Positions 1 through 6,473 of a stretch of 9,300 nucleotides of DNA are shown here, in pieces; position 1 is the first letter of the stretch; every line of letters begins with the position of its first letter. The DNA comes from Planctomycetia bacterium. Lineage in GTDB: Bacteria; Planctomycetota; Planctomycetia; Pirellulales; UBA1268. The stretch spans positions 1 through 9,300 of the forward strand of contig RGVT01000082.1 in assembly GCA_010027105.1 (NCBI GenBank), in the 5' to 3' direction. A program made the position numbers and the translations under genes. Under the pieces are notes generated by a model. It was given only the letters and a program-made list of their open reading frames with translations, did not search any database and was not told where the DNA came from.

Positions 1-231
1 GCCGCCACGGTGCCCCCCGGCAGGACGCCGCTCATGACCGGCGGCGTGCGCGCAGGCGCGCCGGCCGTGCGGCCCGGCTACGGCGCACCGGGCCCCGCGC
101 GCGACCTCAACGCCGGCCGGCCCCGCGAGACCCAGCCGCAGCGGCAGCGCATGCCGAGCGCGGCCCCGCCCCGGCCCGGCCCAGCTCCCCCCACGGCGGC
201 GAATCCCACAGCCGAGGACTTCGGTCGGTAG
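1..231 (+). CDS. 3' end of a protein with a Pro/Ala/Gly/Arg-rich C-terminal tail (5' truncated by the window edge)
   Basis: Reading frame 1 is open from the first base to a TAG at 229-231, and nearly every third codon position is G or C, as in the real genes of this window. About 76 residues are visible. They are low complexity, rich in Pro, Ala, Gly, Arg and Gln, with no recognisable domain, so this looks like a disordered C-terminal tail rather than a whole protein. An ATG at 34 and a GTG at 10 lie in frame, but neither has a convincing Shine-Dalgarno sequence, and the frame is open to the left edge. The true start is therefore probably upstream. A strong hairpin (244-272) follows the stop at a distance suited to transcript termination. 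Function cannot be assigned. A chance open frame is possible in DNA this GC-rich. Confidence 0.55.
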   Translation, partial: AATVPPGRTPLMTGGVRAGAPAVRPGYGAPGPARDLNAGRPRETQPQRQRMPSAAPPRPGPAPPTAANPTAEDFGR

Positions 232-243
232 CAGCCCGTGGAA

Positions 244-272
244 CACCGCGAGGATTGTTCGGCCTCGCGGTG
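244..272 (+). terminator. Perfect 10-bp hairpin after the upstream gene, terminator-like
   Basis: CACCGCGAGG (244-253) and CCTCGCGGTG (263-272) are perfect reverse complements around a 9-base loop. The stem begins 13 bp after the TAG at 229-231. No T-tract follows, so it is not a canonical intrinsic terminator, but U-poor hairpins are plausible terminators or 3'-end stabilisers in GC-rich genomes. It sits just before the -35 box of the next promoter, as expected for a boundary between two transcription units. Confidence 0.55.
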
Positions 273-274
273 CG

Positions 275-304
275 TTGAGAACGGGTTCGTACGGGGGATA
301 CAAT
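275..304 (+). promoter_or_regulatory. Sigma70-like promoter for the TPM/coiled-coil gene
   Basis: TTGAGA (275-280) and TACAAT (299-304) are separated by 18 bp and each matches the bacterial housekeeping consensus at five of six positions. Transcription would start near 311, leaving an untranslated leader of about 38 bases before the ATG at 349. The location agrees with the hairpin just upstream and with the start codon chosen from the ribosome-binding site. It also makes the in-frame GTG at 238 unlikely as a start, because that codon would lie upstream of the promoter. Confidence 0.6.
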
Positions 305-336
305 CCGCGGCCCGCGAGCGTTCGAACCGCGTTTCC

Positions 337-344
337 GGTGGAGG
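337..344 (+). promoter_or_regulatory. Ribosome-binding site deciding the start of the TPM/coiled-coil gene
   Basis: GGTGGAGG lies 4 bp before the ATG at 349. The open frame continues upstream to a GTG at 238, but only the ATG is followed directly by a signal peptide and preceded by a purine-rich Shine-Dalgarno sequence. Confidence 0.7.
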
Positions 345-348
345 ATCG

Positions 349-2916
349 ATGCATCTGCACGTGTCTCGGCGGTGTGTGGCAACGCTCGTCGTGGCCGGCG
401 CGCTCGTGGGGGGCGTGGCGCGGGGCGAAGAGCCGCCGCGGATCTCCGCCACCGACGCCCGCCGCGTGTTCGTGAGCGGCACTCCCGACACGTTTCCCAA
501 GCTCAGGGCGGCCGTCGAGGCGGCGCGGGCGAAGAGCGGCCGCGACTATCGGGTCGTGGTGCTCGGCGACGCGCCGGCCGGGCAGACGGCCCGCGGGCTG
601 CTCGAGACGCTCGTCGATCGCTGGCGGGCGGAGGGGGGCGACCAGCCGGCGGGCTACGATCCGGCGGGCGACGTCACGATCGTGCTCGACATGCAGGGAC
701 ATTCGATCGCGATGCGGGCCCCGTGGGCCCTCGAGGTGTCGAGCGGCCTCGATCCGCTCACGATCCAGGAGGAACTGATCGAGAAGGCGTTCCTGCCGCC
801 GGCGAAGGACGGCCTCTACGACGACGCCGTCGCGGCGCTCGTCGACGCCACCGAGGCCTGGGTGCAGGAGCGGCAGGATCGCGCGCGGGCCCGGGTCGAG
901 GCGGCGCGGGTGTTCCGCACGCGCACGCTCCCACTCACGATTCTCGGCCTCGGGGCGCTCGCGGGGGTCGTGACGTTCTTCATGCAGCGCACGCGACACG
1001 AGCACCGCGTGCGCGAGGCCCGCACGAAGCTCGCCACCTTCAAGCAGGAGGTGGTGGCCCTCTCCGACCTGCTCGACGCCCAGCAGGAGCGGCACAGGCT
1101 CCTGCCACACACCGACGCCGACTTCCAGACGCCGATGCAGGGGCAGACCCGGGCCACCTACGACGCGGTGCAGGGGGCGATCCGGCGCTCCCGCGAGCGC
1201 TGGCTCGCCCTGATGGACGTGTGGGAGCAGGCGCAGAAGCAGCTCGACTCCGAATGGTTCCTCGGCACCGCGTCGGCCGACGAGTGCATCCGCCTGCTCG
1301 ATTCGGCCGAGGCCCGGCCGCCGCTCGACGCCGTGGCCGGGGAGTGCCGCGCACCGCTCGACGTGCTCGAGCAGGCCCACGAGAAGGCGCGGGCGCTCGC
1401 CGCCGACCTGGAGACGGGGGTGGCGGCGACCGGCGAGCGGATCGAAAAGCTCTCCGCGCGGGGCAGGTCGGGGGCCGTGTTCCAGTCGGCGAGCGCGGCG
1501 GCGGCACGGAGCCTCTCGCTCGCGCGGCACGATCTCGAGAGCGATCCCGTCGAGGCCCGCGGCCGGCTCGAGGCGGCAGCGGCCGGGCTCCGGACGCTCG
1601 CGGCCCGGCTCGACGCCTTCGAGGCCGCCGACGACCGGCGGCAGAAGGCGAGCGCCGCGGCCGCCGAGGCCGAGCGGAAGATCCAGGCCAGGCGGGCGGA
1701 GGGCTGGCTGCTCACCGAGCCCGGCGCCGATCCCGCCGCCCGCGTGGCCAAGGCCCGCGAGCACGCGGCCCTCGCGGCGCAGCTGCTCGACGCGGGCGAG
1801 GTCGAGGGGGCCGGCAAGCATCTCGAGCACGCCGAGAAGCACACCGCCGAGGCGCTCGCGATCCTCGAGAGCATCGTCGCGGCCAAGGCCAGGATCGACG
1901 ACCTGCTGCCGGCCTGCGCGGCCCGCCTGGAGGCGCTCGCCGGCCGGCGCGGGGCCACGGTGCGGGCCCTCGAGCTCCTGACCGAGGCCTACGCGGAGAG
2001 CTCCTGGGCCGACCTCGCCGACAACGTCGCCAAGGCCGACGAGGGGCTGGAGCGGATCCGGCGGATGATCGCCGAGGCGCAGGGGGCCGCCGAGCCGCCG
2101 CGGCAGCATTATTTCAAGGCGCTGGCGCTCCTCGAGGAGGCGGAGCGCCAGGAATCGTGGGTCGAGGGGTGCCAGGCGGCGGTCACCGACCGGCGGCAGG
2201 AACTCGACGCCCTGCTGGCCTCGCTCCCCGTGCGGACCGCCGACACGGCCCGGCGGATCGCGGGGCTGACGGCCCGGCTCGAACGCCAGCGGACCGACCG
2301 CGTGCGGGCCAACGAACACTGCCGCGAGGCCGGCCGCCTCGTGCAGCTCGCCGACCGCGGCCTCGCGGCCCCGCGGCCCGACCTTCTCCAGGCCGGCCGA
2401 CTCGTCGACGCCGCCGACACCGCCGCCGGCCGGGCCGAGGAGTTCGCCGCGGAGGACGACCGGCTCGCGCGGCAGGCACTGGCGGAGATCGAGGAGACCG
2501 ACGAACTCATCCGCCGGGCGGCGGCCTGGTATGCCGAGGGGATCTCGGCCGACGTGCGACCCGCGACCACCGCCCTCGACCGCGCGCAGGCGCTCGTCGA
2601 ACGCCAGCGCTACGAGGATTCGATCAAGGCCTCGGCGGAGGCGGCGGCCCTCGCCCGCGAGGCCTACGCGGCGGCCACGGCCGAGGCGGAGCGGCGCCGG
2701 CAGCGGAGGCTGCAGGAGGTCCAGCGCCGGCAGATGCAGGACTCGTTCGAGCGGATGGCCCGCGGCGCCGGCCCGTGGGTGATCTCGCTGCCGGGAGGCA
2801 CGTTCACCGGCCCCGATCCGTGGCGGTCGGTGTTCGGCGGCGGCGGTGCGGGTGGCGGTGGCTCGCACGCAGCCGAGCGCAGCTGGTCGCGCGACGTGGC
2901 CGAAGTGCGCTGGTGA
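349..2916 (+). CDS. Membrane-anchored TPM-like domain protein with a very long coiled-coil region
   Basis: The protein has 855 residues from the ATG at 349. Residues 1-26 form a signal peptide, with a likely cleavage at A24-R-G26|E27. Residues about 40-175 resemble the TPM domain (YgcG/Psb32-type): a predicted alpha/beta segment with VVVLGD, then DVTIVLDMQGHSIAMRAPWAL, then a helix leading to AFLPPAKDGLYDDAVAALV. Residues about 193-211 are a single transmembrane helix. Residues about 215-790 are almost entirely Ala/Glu/Arg/Leu-rich helix with no Pro/Gly breaks over long stretches, likely coiled coil or stacked helical hairpins. The tail has GGGGAGGGG at 830-838 and ends in Trp. TPM proteins usually have the order signal peptide, TPM, membrane helix, Gly-rich tail; here about 580 helical residues appear inserted before the tail. 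With a cleaved signal the TPM domain would face the periplasm and the coil the cytoplasm. TPM members elsewhere are linked to photosystem II repair or membrane-protein assembly; the role here is unknown. The TPM call is from pattern only. Confidence 0.85.
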   Translation: MHLHVSRRCVATLVVAGALVGGVARGEEPPRISATDARRVFVSGTPDTFPKLRAAVEAARAKSGRDYRVVVLGDAPAGQTARGLLETLVDRWRAEGGDQPAGYDPAGDVTIVLDMQGHSIAMRAPWALEVSSGLDPLTIQEELIEKAFLPPAKDGLYDDAVAALVDATEAWVQERQDRARARVEAARVFRTRTLPLTILGLGALAGVVTFFMQRTRHEHRVREARTKLATFKQEVVALSDLLDAQQERHRLLPHTDADFQTPMQGQTRATYDAVQGAIRRSRERWLALMDVWEQAQKQLDSEWFLGTASADECIRLLDSAEARPPLDAVAGECRAPLDVLEQAHEKARALAADLETGVAATGERIEKLSARGRSGAVFQSASAAAARSLSLARHDLESDPVEARGRLEAAAAGLRTLAARLDAFEAADDRRQKASAAAAEAERKIQARRAEGWLLTEPGADPAARVAKAREHAALAAQLLDAGEVEGAGKHLEHAEKHTAEALAILESIVAAKARIDDLLPACAARLEALAGRRGATVRALELLTEAYAESSWADLADNVAKADEGLERIRRMIAEAQGAAEPPRQHYFKALALLEEAERQESWVEGCQAAVTDRRQELDALLASLPVRTADTARRIAGLTARLERQRTDRVRANEHCREAGRLVQLADRGLAAPRPDLLQAGRLVDAADTAAGRAEEFAAEDDRLARQALAEIEETDELIRRAAAWYAEGISADVRPATTALDRAQALVERQRYEDSIKASAEAAALAREAYAAATAEAERRRQRRLQEVQRRQMQDSFERMARGAGPWVISLPGGTFTGPDPWRSVFGGGGAGGGGSHAAERSWSRDVAEVRW

Positions 2917-2930
2917 CCCGGCGGCTCACC
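2912..2930. other. Short inverted repeat containing both convergent stop codons
   Basis: GGTGA (2912-2916) and TCACC (2926-2930) are reverse complements around a 9-base GC-rich loop. The left arm holds the TGA of the TPM/coiled-coil gene; the right arm holds the TGA, on the minus strand, of the PDZ gene. With only 9 bp between the two coding regions, this is the only structure available for a bidirectional 3' end. The 5-bp stem is short and may be accidental. Confidence 0.3.
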
Positions 2931-3741
2931 GGACCTCGATCGGCTCGATCTCGAGCCTGCCGATCCGGACCGCGGGCGGCCGGTCGCGGCCGGCGGACGC
3001 CTCGGCCGGCCCGCCTTCCGCCTGGCGGGCGGCGAGCCGCTCGAGTTCCCCGACGCGGCCGCGCACGTCGGGCGGCACGAGGCTCTGCTGCTCGGGGGTG
3101 TCGATCGGGCCGTTGAACACGATCCGCCCACGGGCGTCCCGCACCACCAGCCGCGGCTCCTCCCCCGGCGTGAGCTTCACCGTGTAGTCGGCGTCGCGGC
3201 GCTGCAGCGTGCCGTCGGTCAGCCGCGTCACCGTGCCGACGGGAGGCTGCCGCTTCCTGGGCAGGAGGTCGAGCGCCGACTGGGCGGGCTTGAGGCCACC
3301 TTCCGGCGCCGCGGCCGGCCGCTTCGCGAGCGATACCGTCCGCTCGACTCCCGCGCGGAACAGGCGGCACTCGAGCGGCGCGTCGGCGGCCGAGGCCTCG
3401 AGGAGCATCGTGAGTTGTTCGGGCAGGATCAGCAGCTGCCCGTCGACCGACACGAGCAGGTCGTGCCGCTGCAGCCCGGCCTTCTCGGCGACCGAGCCGG
3501 CGGCCACCGATTCGACCACCAGCCCCGCGCCGCGATCGAGCCGGAACTGCTCGCGCAGCACCTCCGGCGCCCGCGACGTGACGAGCCCGGCCCACGGCTT
3601 GTCGCGTTCGGCGGCGGCGATCTCCCCCACCGAGCGGATCAGCGACCGCGGCTGGCCGGGCGGGGGAGCGTCGGCCGCGCCCGCTCCGGGGAGCCCCGCG
3701 ACCGAACCGAGCACGAGCACGAGCACGAATGCGAGACGCAT
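2926..3741 (-). CDS. Secreted or periplasmic PDZ-domain protein
   Basis: The protein has 271 residues. Residues 1-22 form a signal peptide (positive N-terminus, then a Val/Leu core, cleavage near G-A-G-A-A). Residues about 50-140 are a PDZ domain: GAGLVVESVAAGSVAEKAGL at 71-90 is the carboxylate-binding loop and first helix, and the following DLLVSVDGQ is the typical strand of bacterial PDZ domains. No protease domain is attached, so it is more likely a binding or scaffold protein than a DegP-type protease. A second conserved-looking block (about 170-240) contains DADYTVKL, VVRDARGRIVFNGPIDTPEQ and a short helix. I recall the same FxGPIxTxEQ pattern in other planctomycete PDZ proteins but cannot name a family. 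The ATG at 3741 has no strong Shine-Dalgarno. A GTG 18 bp upstream (3757-3759) is an alternative start that adds six residues. Its 3' end faces the TPM gene; its 5' end is divergent from the Asp-box gene. Confidence 0.85.
   Translation of the reverse strand: MRLAFVLVLVLGSVAGLPGAGAADAPPPGQPRSLIRSVGEIAAAERDKPWAGLVTSRAPEVLREQFRLDRGAGLVVESVAAGSVAEKAGLQRHDLLVSVDGQLLILPEQLTMLLEASAADAPLECRLFRAGVERTVSLAKRPAAAPEGGLKPAQSALDLLPRKRQPPVGTVTRLTDGTLQRRDADYTVKLTPGEEPRLVVRDARGRIVFNGPIDTPEQQSLVPPDVRGRVGELERLAARQAEGGPAEASAGRDRPPAVRIGRLEIEPIEVR
3708..3728 (-). repeat. Hexanucleotide repeat (three and a half copies) inside a signal peptide
   Basis: CGAGCA is repeated three times (3708-3725), followed by CGA. On the coding strand it encodes alternating Val-Leu in the hydrophobic core of the PDZ protein's signal peptide. 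Each unit is two codons, so copy-number change would alter core length without a frameshift. It may simply reflect biased codons for Val and Leu. Confidence 0.5.
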
Positions 3742-3996
3742 GACGACACGCCGGAAGAACACCCGCCGTGACGGGGCGGGCGGCGGGAGTTGTGACGGGA
3801 AAGACCCCGCCGTTCCAGAGGACTTTGCCGGCCGCCGCGCGGCGCCGTCGACCGGGCAGTCTGGGCGGCCGTGGCAAGCGGCCCCGACTGCGGCCGGCCC
3901 GCAGCGGACCCTTCCATTCCCGCCGCTTCGGCCGCCGATTTCCCCCCGAGAGGCCGGAGTCGGCCGGCGGCAACCGGGGCATTGCAGGGGAGTTCC
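3742..3996. other. Divergent intergenic region between the PDZ and Asp-box genes
   Basis: These 255 bp hold the 5' regions of two divergent genes. On the minus strand, CACAAC (3794-3789) lies about 47 bp before the PDZ start, with TGGAAC 17 bp further up; this is only a weak promoter candidate. On the plus strand I find no clear -35/-10 pair. A short hairpin, GGCCG (3952-3956) and CGGCC (3961-3965) around a four-base loop, would fall in the Asp-box gene's leader. No small gene is supported; open frames here are GC-rich read-through. Confidence 0.5.
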
Positions 3997-5052
3997 ATGG
4001 TGGCAGGGACGTGTCGGATTCGGAGCTGGATTCGTTCCCGACGGGCGGCCGCGGCGCTGGCCGCCCTCGTGCTCGTCGCCTCTTCCGGCCGGGCCGCCGA
4101 CCCGGCGGCCGCCGCCAAGCCGGCCGCGCCGAAGAGGCCGGTCCTCGTGCCCGGCACCGGCACGCTCGCCAAGGGTGCGACCGACGACTTCGAGGACGAG
4201 CAGTGGACCTGGAACTACAACCACCCCAAGAGTTCCGAGGAGCAGGACAAGCGGATGCGCGGGCCCATGGGCTGGAGCAAGAACCGCCTCTGGTTCGAGG
4301 GCCCCAAGCGCGGCACGCCCGACGTCGTGAAGCGGATCCCGCTCCCGAGCCCCGGCCTCGAGGGGAGCACGCACGGCCTGCTCATCTCGACGCTCCACGC
4401 CGGCATCCCGGGGCGGGTCACCTATCAGATGCAACAGGACGACCTGATCTTCGCCGCCAGCCGCTCGCTGGGCCGCGGCATCTCCGTGGCCGACAGCCCG
4501 AGCATCGTGACGCGGGTCTATCTGCCCCCGTTCGAGCAGTGGGAGAAGCGGTCCGGCCCGTCGTTCGGCTTCCGCGCCGGCTGCTTCACGCACGCCATCA
4601 TCACCGGCGACGACCATCCGCAGGAGGGCCGCTGGGGCCTCGAGGAATACTGGCCCGGCATGTTCATCTGCTACGAGAAGGCCAACCCCAAGAAGAACAC
4701 GCCCGAGCTGGCCTACATCCGCGTCCGCAGCGGCAAGAACGGCGGCGAGATCCGCGGCCCCTCGATCACGGTCGACCAGCTCGGCTGGTGGACGCTCGGC
4801 CTGTCCTTCTCGCCCGACGGCATGATTCACTACTTCGCGAGCCAGGGCGTCGACGACCTCACGATGGACGACCACGTCACGTCGCAGTTCCCCTACGGCT
4901 ACCGCACCGAGTGGCTGAAGACGTTCTTCTACAACGTCTGCTCGCAGGACGATGGCAAGACCTGGAGCACCCCCTGGGTGGTGGACGACCCGAAGGTCTA
5001 CTTCCTGAAGCGCCCGCAGGTGGCGACGACGAAATCCGGCCCACGCAAGTAG
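3997..5052 (+). CDS. Secreted protein of unknown function with one sialidase-type Asp-box
   Basis: The protein has 351 residues. The frame is open further upstream to an ATG at 3871, but the ATG at 3997 is preceded by AGGGGAG (3986-3992) and followed by a signal peptide: basic residues R8-R16, a hydrophobic core at about 17-29 and cleavage at G31-R-A33|A34. The mature part is rich in Trp, Tyr, Gly and Asp, as in beta-sandwich or beta-propeller extracellular proteins. S316-x-D318-x-G320-x-T322-W323 fits the Asp-box (BNR) consensus exactly. Asp-boxes mark turns in sialidase propellers and other secreted beta proteins; only one is present, so this is not enough to call a sialidase. Three cysteines are in the mature chain (C196, C225, C315). 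I do not recognise the family as a whole. It resembles planctomycete-type secreted hypotheticals and may bind or act on an extracellular glycan (inference). The stop codon abuts the palindromic repeat at 5052. Confidence 0.85.
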   Translation: MVAGTCRIRSWIRSRRAAAALAALVLVASSGRAADPAAAAKPAAPKRPVLVPGTGTLAKGATDDFEDEQWTWNYNHPKSSEEQDKRMRGPMGWSKNRLWFEGPKRGTPDVVKRIPLPSPGLEGSTHGLLISTLHAGIPGRVTYQMQQDDLIFAASRSLGRGISVADSPSIVTRVYLPPFEQWEKRSGPSFGFRAGCFTHAIITGDDHPQEGRWGLEEYWPGMFICYEKANPKKNTPELAYIRVRSGKNGGEIRGPSITVDQLGWWTLGLSFSPDGMIHYFASQGVDDLTMDDHVTSQFPYGYRTEWLKTFFYNVCSQDDGKTWSTPWVVDDPKVYFLKRPQVATTKSGPRK

Positions 5053-5115
5053 GACAGGCTTCAGCCTGTCATGCCCCCACGTGGGACAGGCTTCAGCCTG
5101 TCATGCCCCCACGTG
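5052..5115 (+). repeat. Two tandem 32-bp units, each with two palindromes, directly after a stop codon
   Basis: Two identical 32-bp units occupy 5052-5083 and 5084-5115. Each starts with GG and contains the palindrome GACAGGCTTCAGCCTGTC (5053-5070 and 5085-5102), which can fold as a 7-bp stem with a TTCA loop. Each then has the 10-bp palindrome CCCACGTGGG (5076-5085 and 5108-5117), which overlaps the next unit's first bases. The first unit overlaps the last base of the TAG stop codon of the Asp-box gene. The hairpins lie between two convergent genes and could end or stabilise transcripts from either side. A third core copy is at 6474-6496. I see no transposase-like feature. Confidence 0.9.
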
Positions 5116-5171
5116 GGCCACGGCGCGGGAACGCGTTGGCGGCGCCGTCGAGGATCCGTCGCATCGGGCCG
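5116..5171. other. Convergent intergenic spacer with a possible hairpin
   Basis: After the tandem repeats, ACGGCGC (5120-5126) can pair with GCGCCGT (5142-5148) across a 15-base loop. On the minus strand this lies about 24 bp after the lipoprotein stop codon, so it could form part of that gene's 3' end. The loop is long and the support is weak. Confidence 0.3.
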
Positions 5172-6380
5172 TCAGTCGGACGGGCCCGGCCGCGCCGTGC
5201 GGACGAAGTCGCAGGCCGGAGGCATGAGGTCGGCGAGACCGTCGTCGTCGCAGCGGACCGCGAGTTCGTCGGGGCCGGCGCGGGCGACGAGCAGGCTGCC
5301 CGTGGCGGCGGCGTCGGGGCCGCCACCGGCGTACCGAACCCTCCAGGCCCCGCCCTCCTGCGTCCACGTGGCCTCGCAGAACCGGCCCTCCGACGTGAAC
5401 AGCCACGACCGCACCTCACCGCGGTCTGCGTCCCAGCCGATGATCTCGGTGATCGCGCGGCTGCCGCCGGTGCCGGGGGGCAGCAGGCCGGGTATCGAAT
5501 CGTCGCCGGCGGCGGGCCGCACCGCGGAGGTGTCGAAGGCCACCGCGTGATCGCGCACCAGGAATGCCCGGCCCGGGCTCCAGAAGCAGCGGGTGGACGC
5601 CGTCACGCCGTCGCCCACGTCCTCCCAGGCGCCGACGAGCCAGTCGAGCGCGTCGAGCGGCCGGGCGGCGGGCGCCGCGGCCCGCGAAGCCGGCAGCGGA
5701 GCCTCGCGCACGCTCTCGATCATCCACCGGCCCGCCTGCTTGACCACGACCGCCGAAAACCGGCTGCCCGCCTCGTGCGGCCCGGCTGCGGCGGCGCCCG
5801 TGAAGGCGATCCGCGACACGCCGTCGACCAGCGCCACGTCGTCGCGGAGCGGGCGGATCGACTCCACGTCGATGTCGATCGTGGCGCCGCGGTCCTCCGC
5901 GAACAGCGCCTGGAAGACCTCCTCCACGGCGGCCCGGCCGCGGGTGGTCTCGCCCGACTCGAGATCGACGTTCTCGGCGTCCGCCGCCCAATGCGCCGCC
6001 AGGGCCGCCGGGTCGTGGCGGTTGAAGGCCCCGAGGTAGTCGCGGAGCATCGCCGCCACCTCTGCGACGGCGGGACGGGCCTCCGACGCCGCGGCCCGGG
6101 CCGGTTCGCGCGGTGCCGCGGGCAGCACCAGTTCGTTCCGGGCGTTCATCGTGGCCGGCTCGAGCGACGGCACGGCGCCGATCACGTCGGGCAGCCGGAA
6201 GGGCTTCGGCTTGGTGATCACCTGCGGCAGCGGCCGCAGCAGCGGCCGGGCCGGGTCGGCCGACGCCGTCGCGCGGGCCGGGACGTCGGCGCGGCCCTCC
6301 TCGACGGCCGGGCGGGATCCGCAGCCGGCGAGCGCGACGAGCCCCAGGGCGGCCAGACCGGTCGAGCGGGCGTGTGTCAC
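5172..6380 (-). CDS. Lipoprotein with a SnoaL-like (nuclear transport factor 2 fold) domain
   Basis: The protein has 402 residues from a GTG at 6380. This start has GGAGGG 7 bp upstream (6388-6393) and leads into a lipoprotein signal with lipobox L17-A-G-C20, so the mature protein would be lipid-anchored at C20. The open frame extends to a TTG at 6410, which has no ribosome-binding site. Residues about 21-100 are a Pro/Ala-rich linker. Residues about 105-228 match the SnoaL-like/SgcJ-EcaC type domain: a helix with MLRDYLGAFNRHDPAALAAHWA, then TTRGRAAVEEVFQALF, then strands ending in RFSAVVVKQAGRWMIESVRE. Residues about 241-395 form a second beta-rich part (LDALDWLVGAWED, ITEIIGWDADRGEVRSWLFTSEGRF) like lipocalin-type domains that often follow in such proteins. 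The fold commonly binds small hydrophobic ligands or has lost catalysis; no substrate can be read from the sequence. It is convergent with the Asp-box gene and shares strand with the esterase gene behind it, but has its own leader. Confidence 0.85.
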   Translation of the reverse strand: MTHARSTGLAALGLVALAGCGSRPAVEEGRADVPARATASADPARPLLRPLPQVITKPKPFRLPDVIGAVPSLEPATMNARNELVLPAAPREPARAAASEARPAVAEVAAMLRDYLGAFNRHDPAALAAHWAADAENVDLESGETTRGRAAVEEVFQALFAEDRGATIDIDVESIRPLRDDVALVDGVSRIAFTGAAAAGPHEAGSRFSAVVVKQAGRWMIESVREAPLPASRAAAPAARPLDALDWLVGAWEDVGDGVTASTRCFWSPGRAFLVRDHAVAFDTSAVRPAAGDDSIPGLLPPGTGGSRAITEIIGWDADRGEVRSWLFTSEGRFCEATWTQEGGAWRVRYAGGGPDAAATGSLLVARAGPDELAVRCDDDGLADLMPPACDFVRTARPGPSD

Positions 6381-6387
6381 GACAAAA

Positions 6388-6393
6388 CCCTCC
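6388..6393 (-). promoter_or_regulatory. Ribosome-binding site deciding the GTG start of the lipoprotein gene
   Basis: On the minus strand GGAGGG lies 7 bp before the GTG at 6380. This favours GTG over the upstream in-frame TTG at 6410 and places the lipobox cysteine at residue 20, a normal distance for a lipoprotein signal. Confidence 0.75.
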
Positions 6394-6418
6394 GTGGTTC
6401 CGTAGTTCAAATGGCGGC

Positions 6419-6424
6419 AGTCTA
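6419..6424 (-). promoter_or_regulatory. Possible -10 box of the lipoprotein gene
   Basis: On the minus strand TAGACT lies 38 bp before the GTG start, in the context GGGTAGACTGCC. This resembles GGGTACATTGCC before the HAD gene and GGATACAATCC before the TPM gene, at similar distances from the start codons. No good -35 box is visible, so it is a candidate only. Confidence 0.35.
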
Positions 6425-6473
6425 CCCGATACGGGGAAAACCGTGCATTGGGGGCAGTCCGCGGAGTGCGGGT

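Noticed and set aside
238..348. Upstream GTG start (238) for the TPM/coiled-coil gene
   Set aside because: It lies upstream of the likely promoter and inside the hairpin region, lacks a Shine-Dalgarno, and would bury the signal peptide 37 residues into the protein.
372..3116. A 914-codon open frame on the plus strand overlapping the TPM/coiled-coil gene in another frame
   Set aside because: The product is Arg/Gly/Ala/Pro-rich low complexity with no domain, and its third codon positions are not the GC-saturated ones. It is a shadow of the real gene in GC-rich DNA with few stop codons.
3997..5052. Calling the Asp-box protein a sialidase
   Set aside because: Only one Asp-box is present and I cannot see the arginine triad or other Asp-boxes expected of a sialidase propeller.
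5052..5117. CRISPR array
   Set aside because: The two 32-bp units are directly adjacent with no unique spacers and no Cas genes are present.
6381..6410. TTG start (6410) for the lipoprotein gene
   Set aside because: TTG is a poor start, has no ribosome-binding site, and lies at the expected transcription start. The GTG at 6380 has a strong GGAGGG and gives a normal lipoprotein signal.
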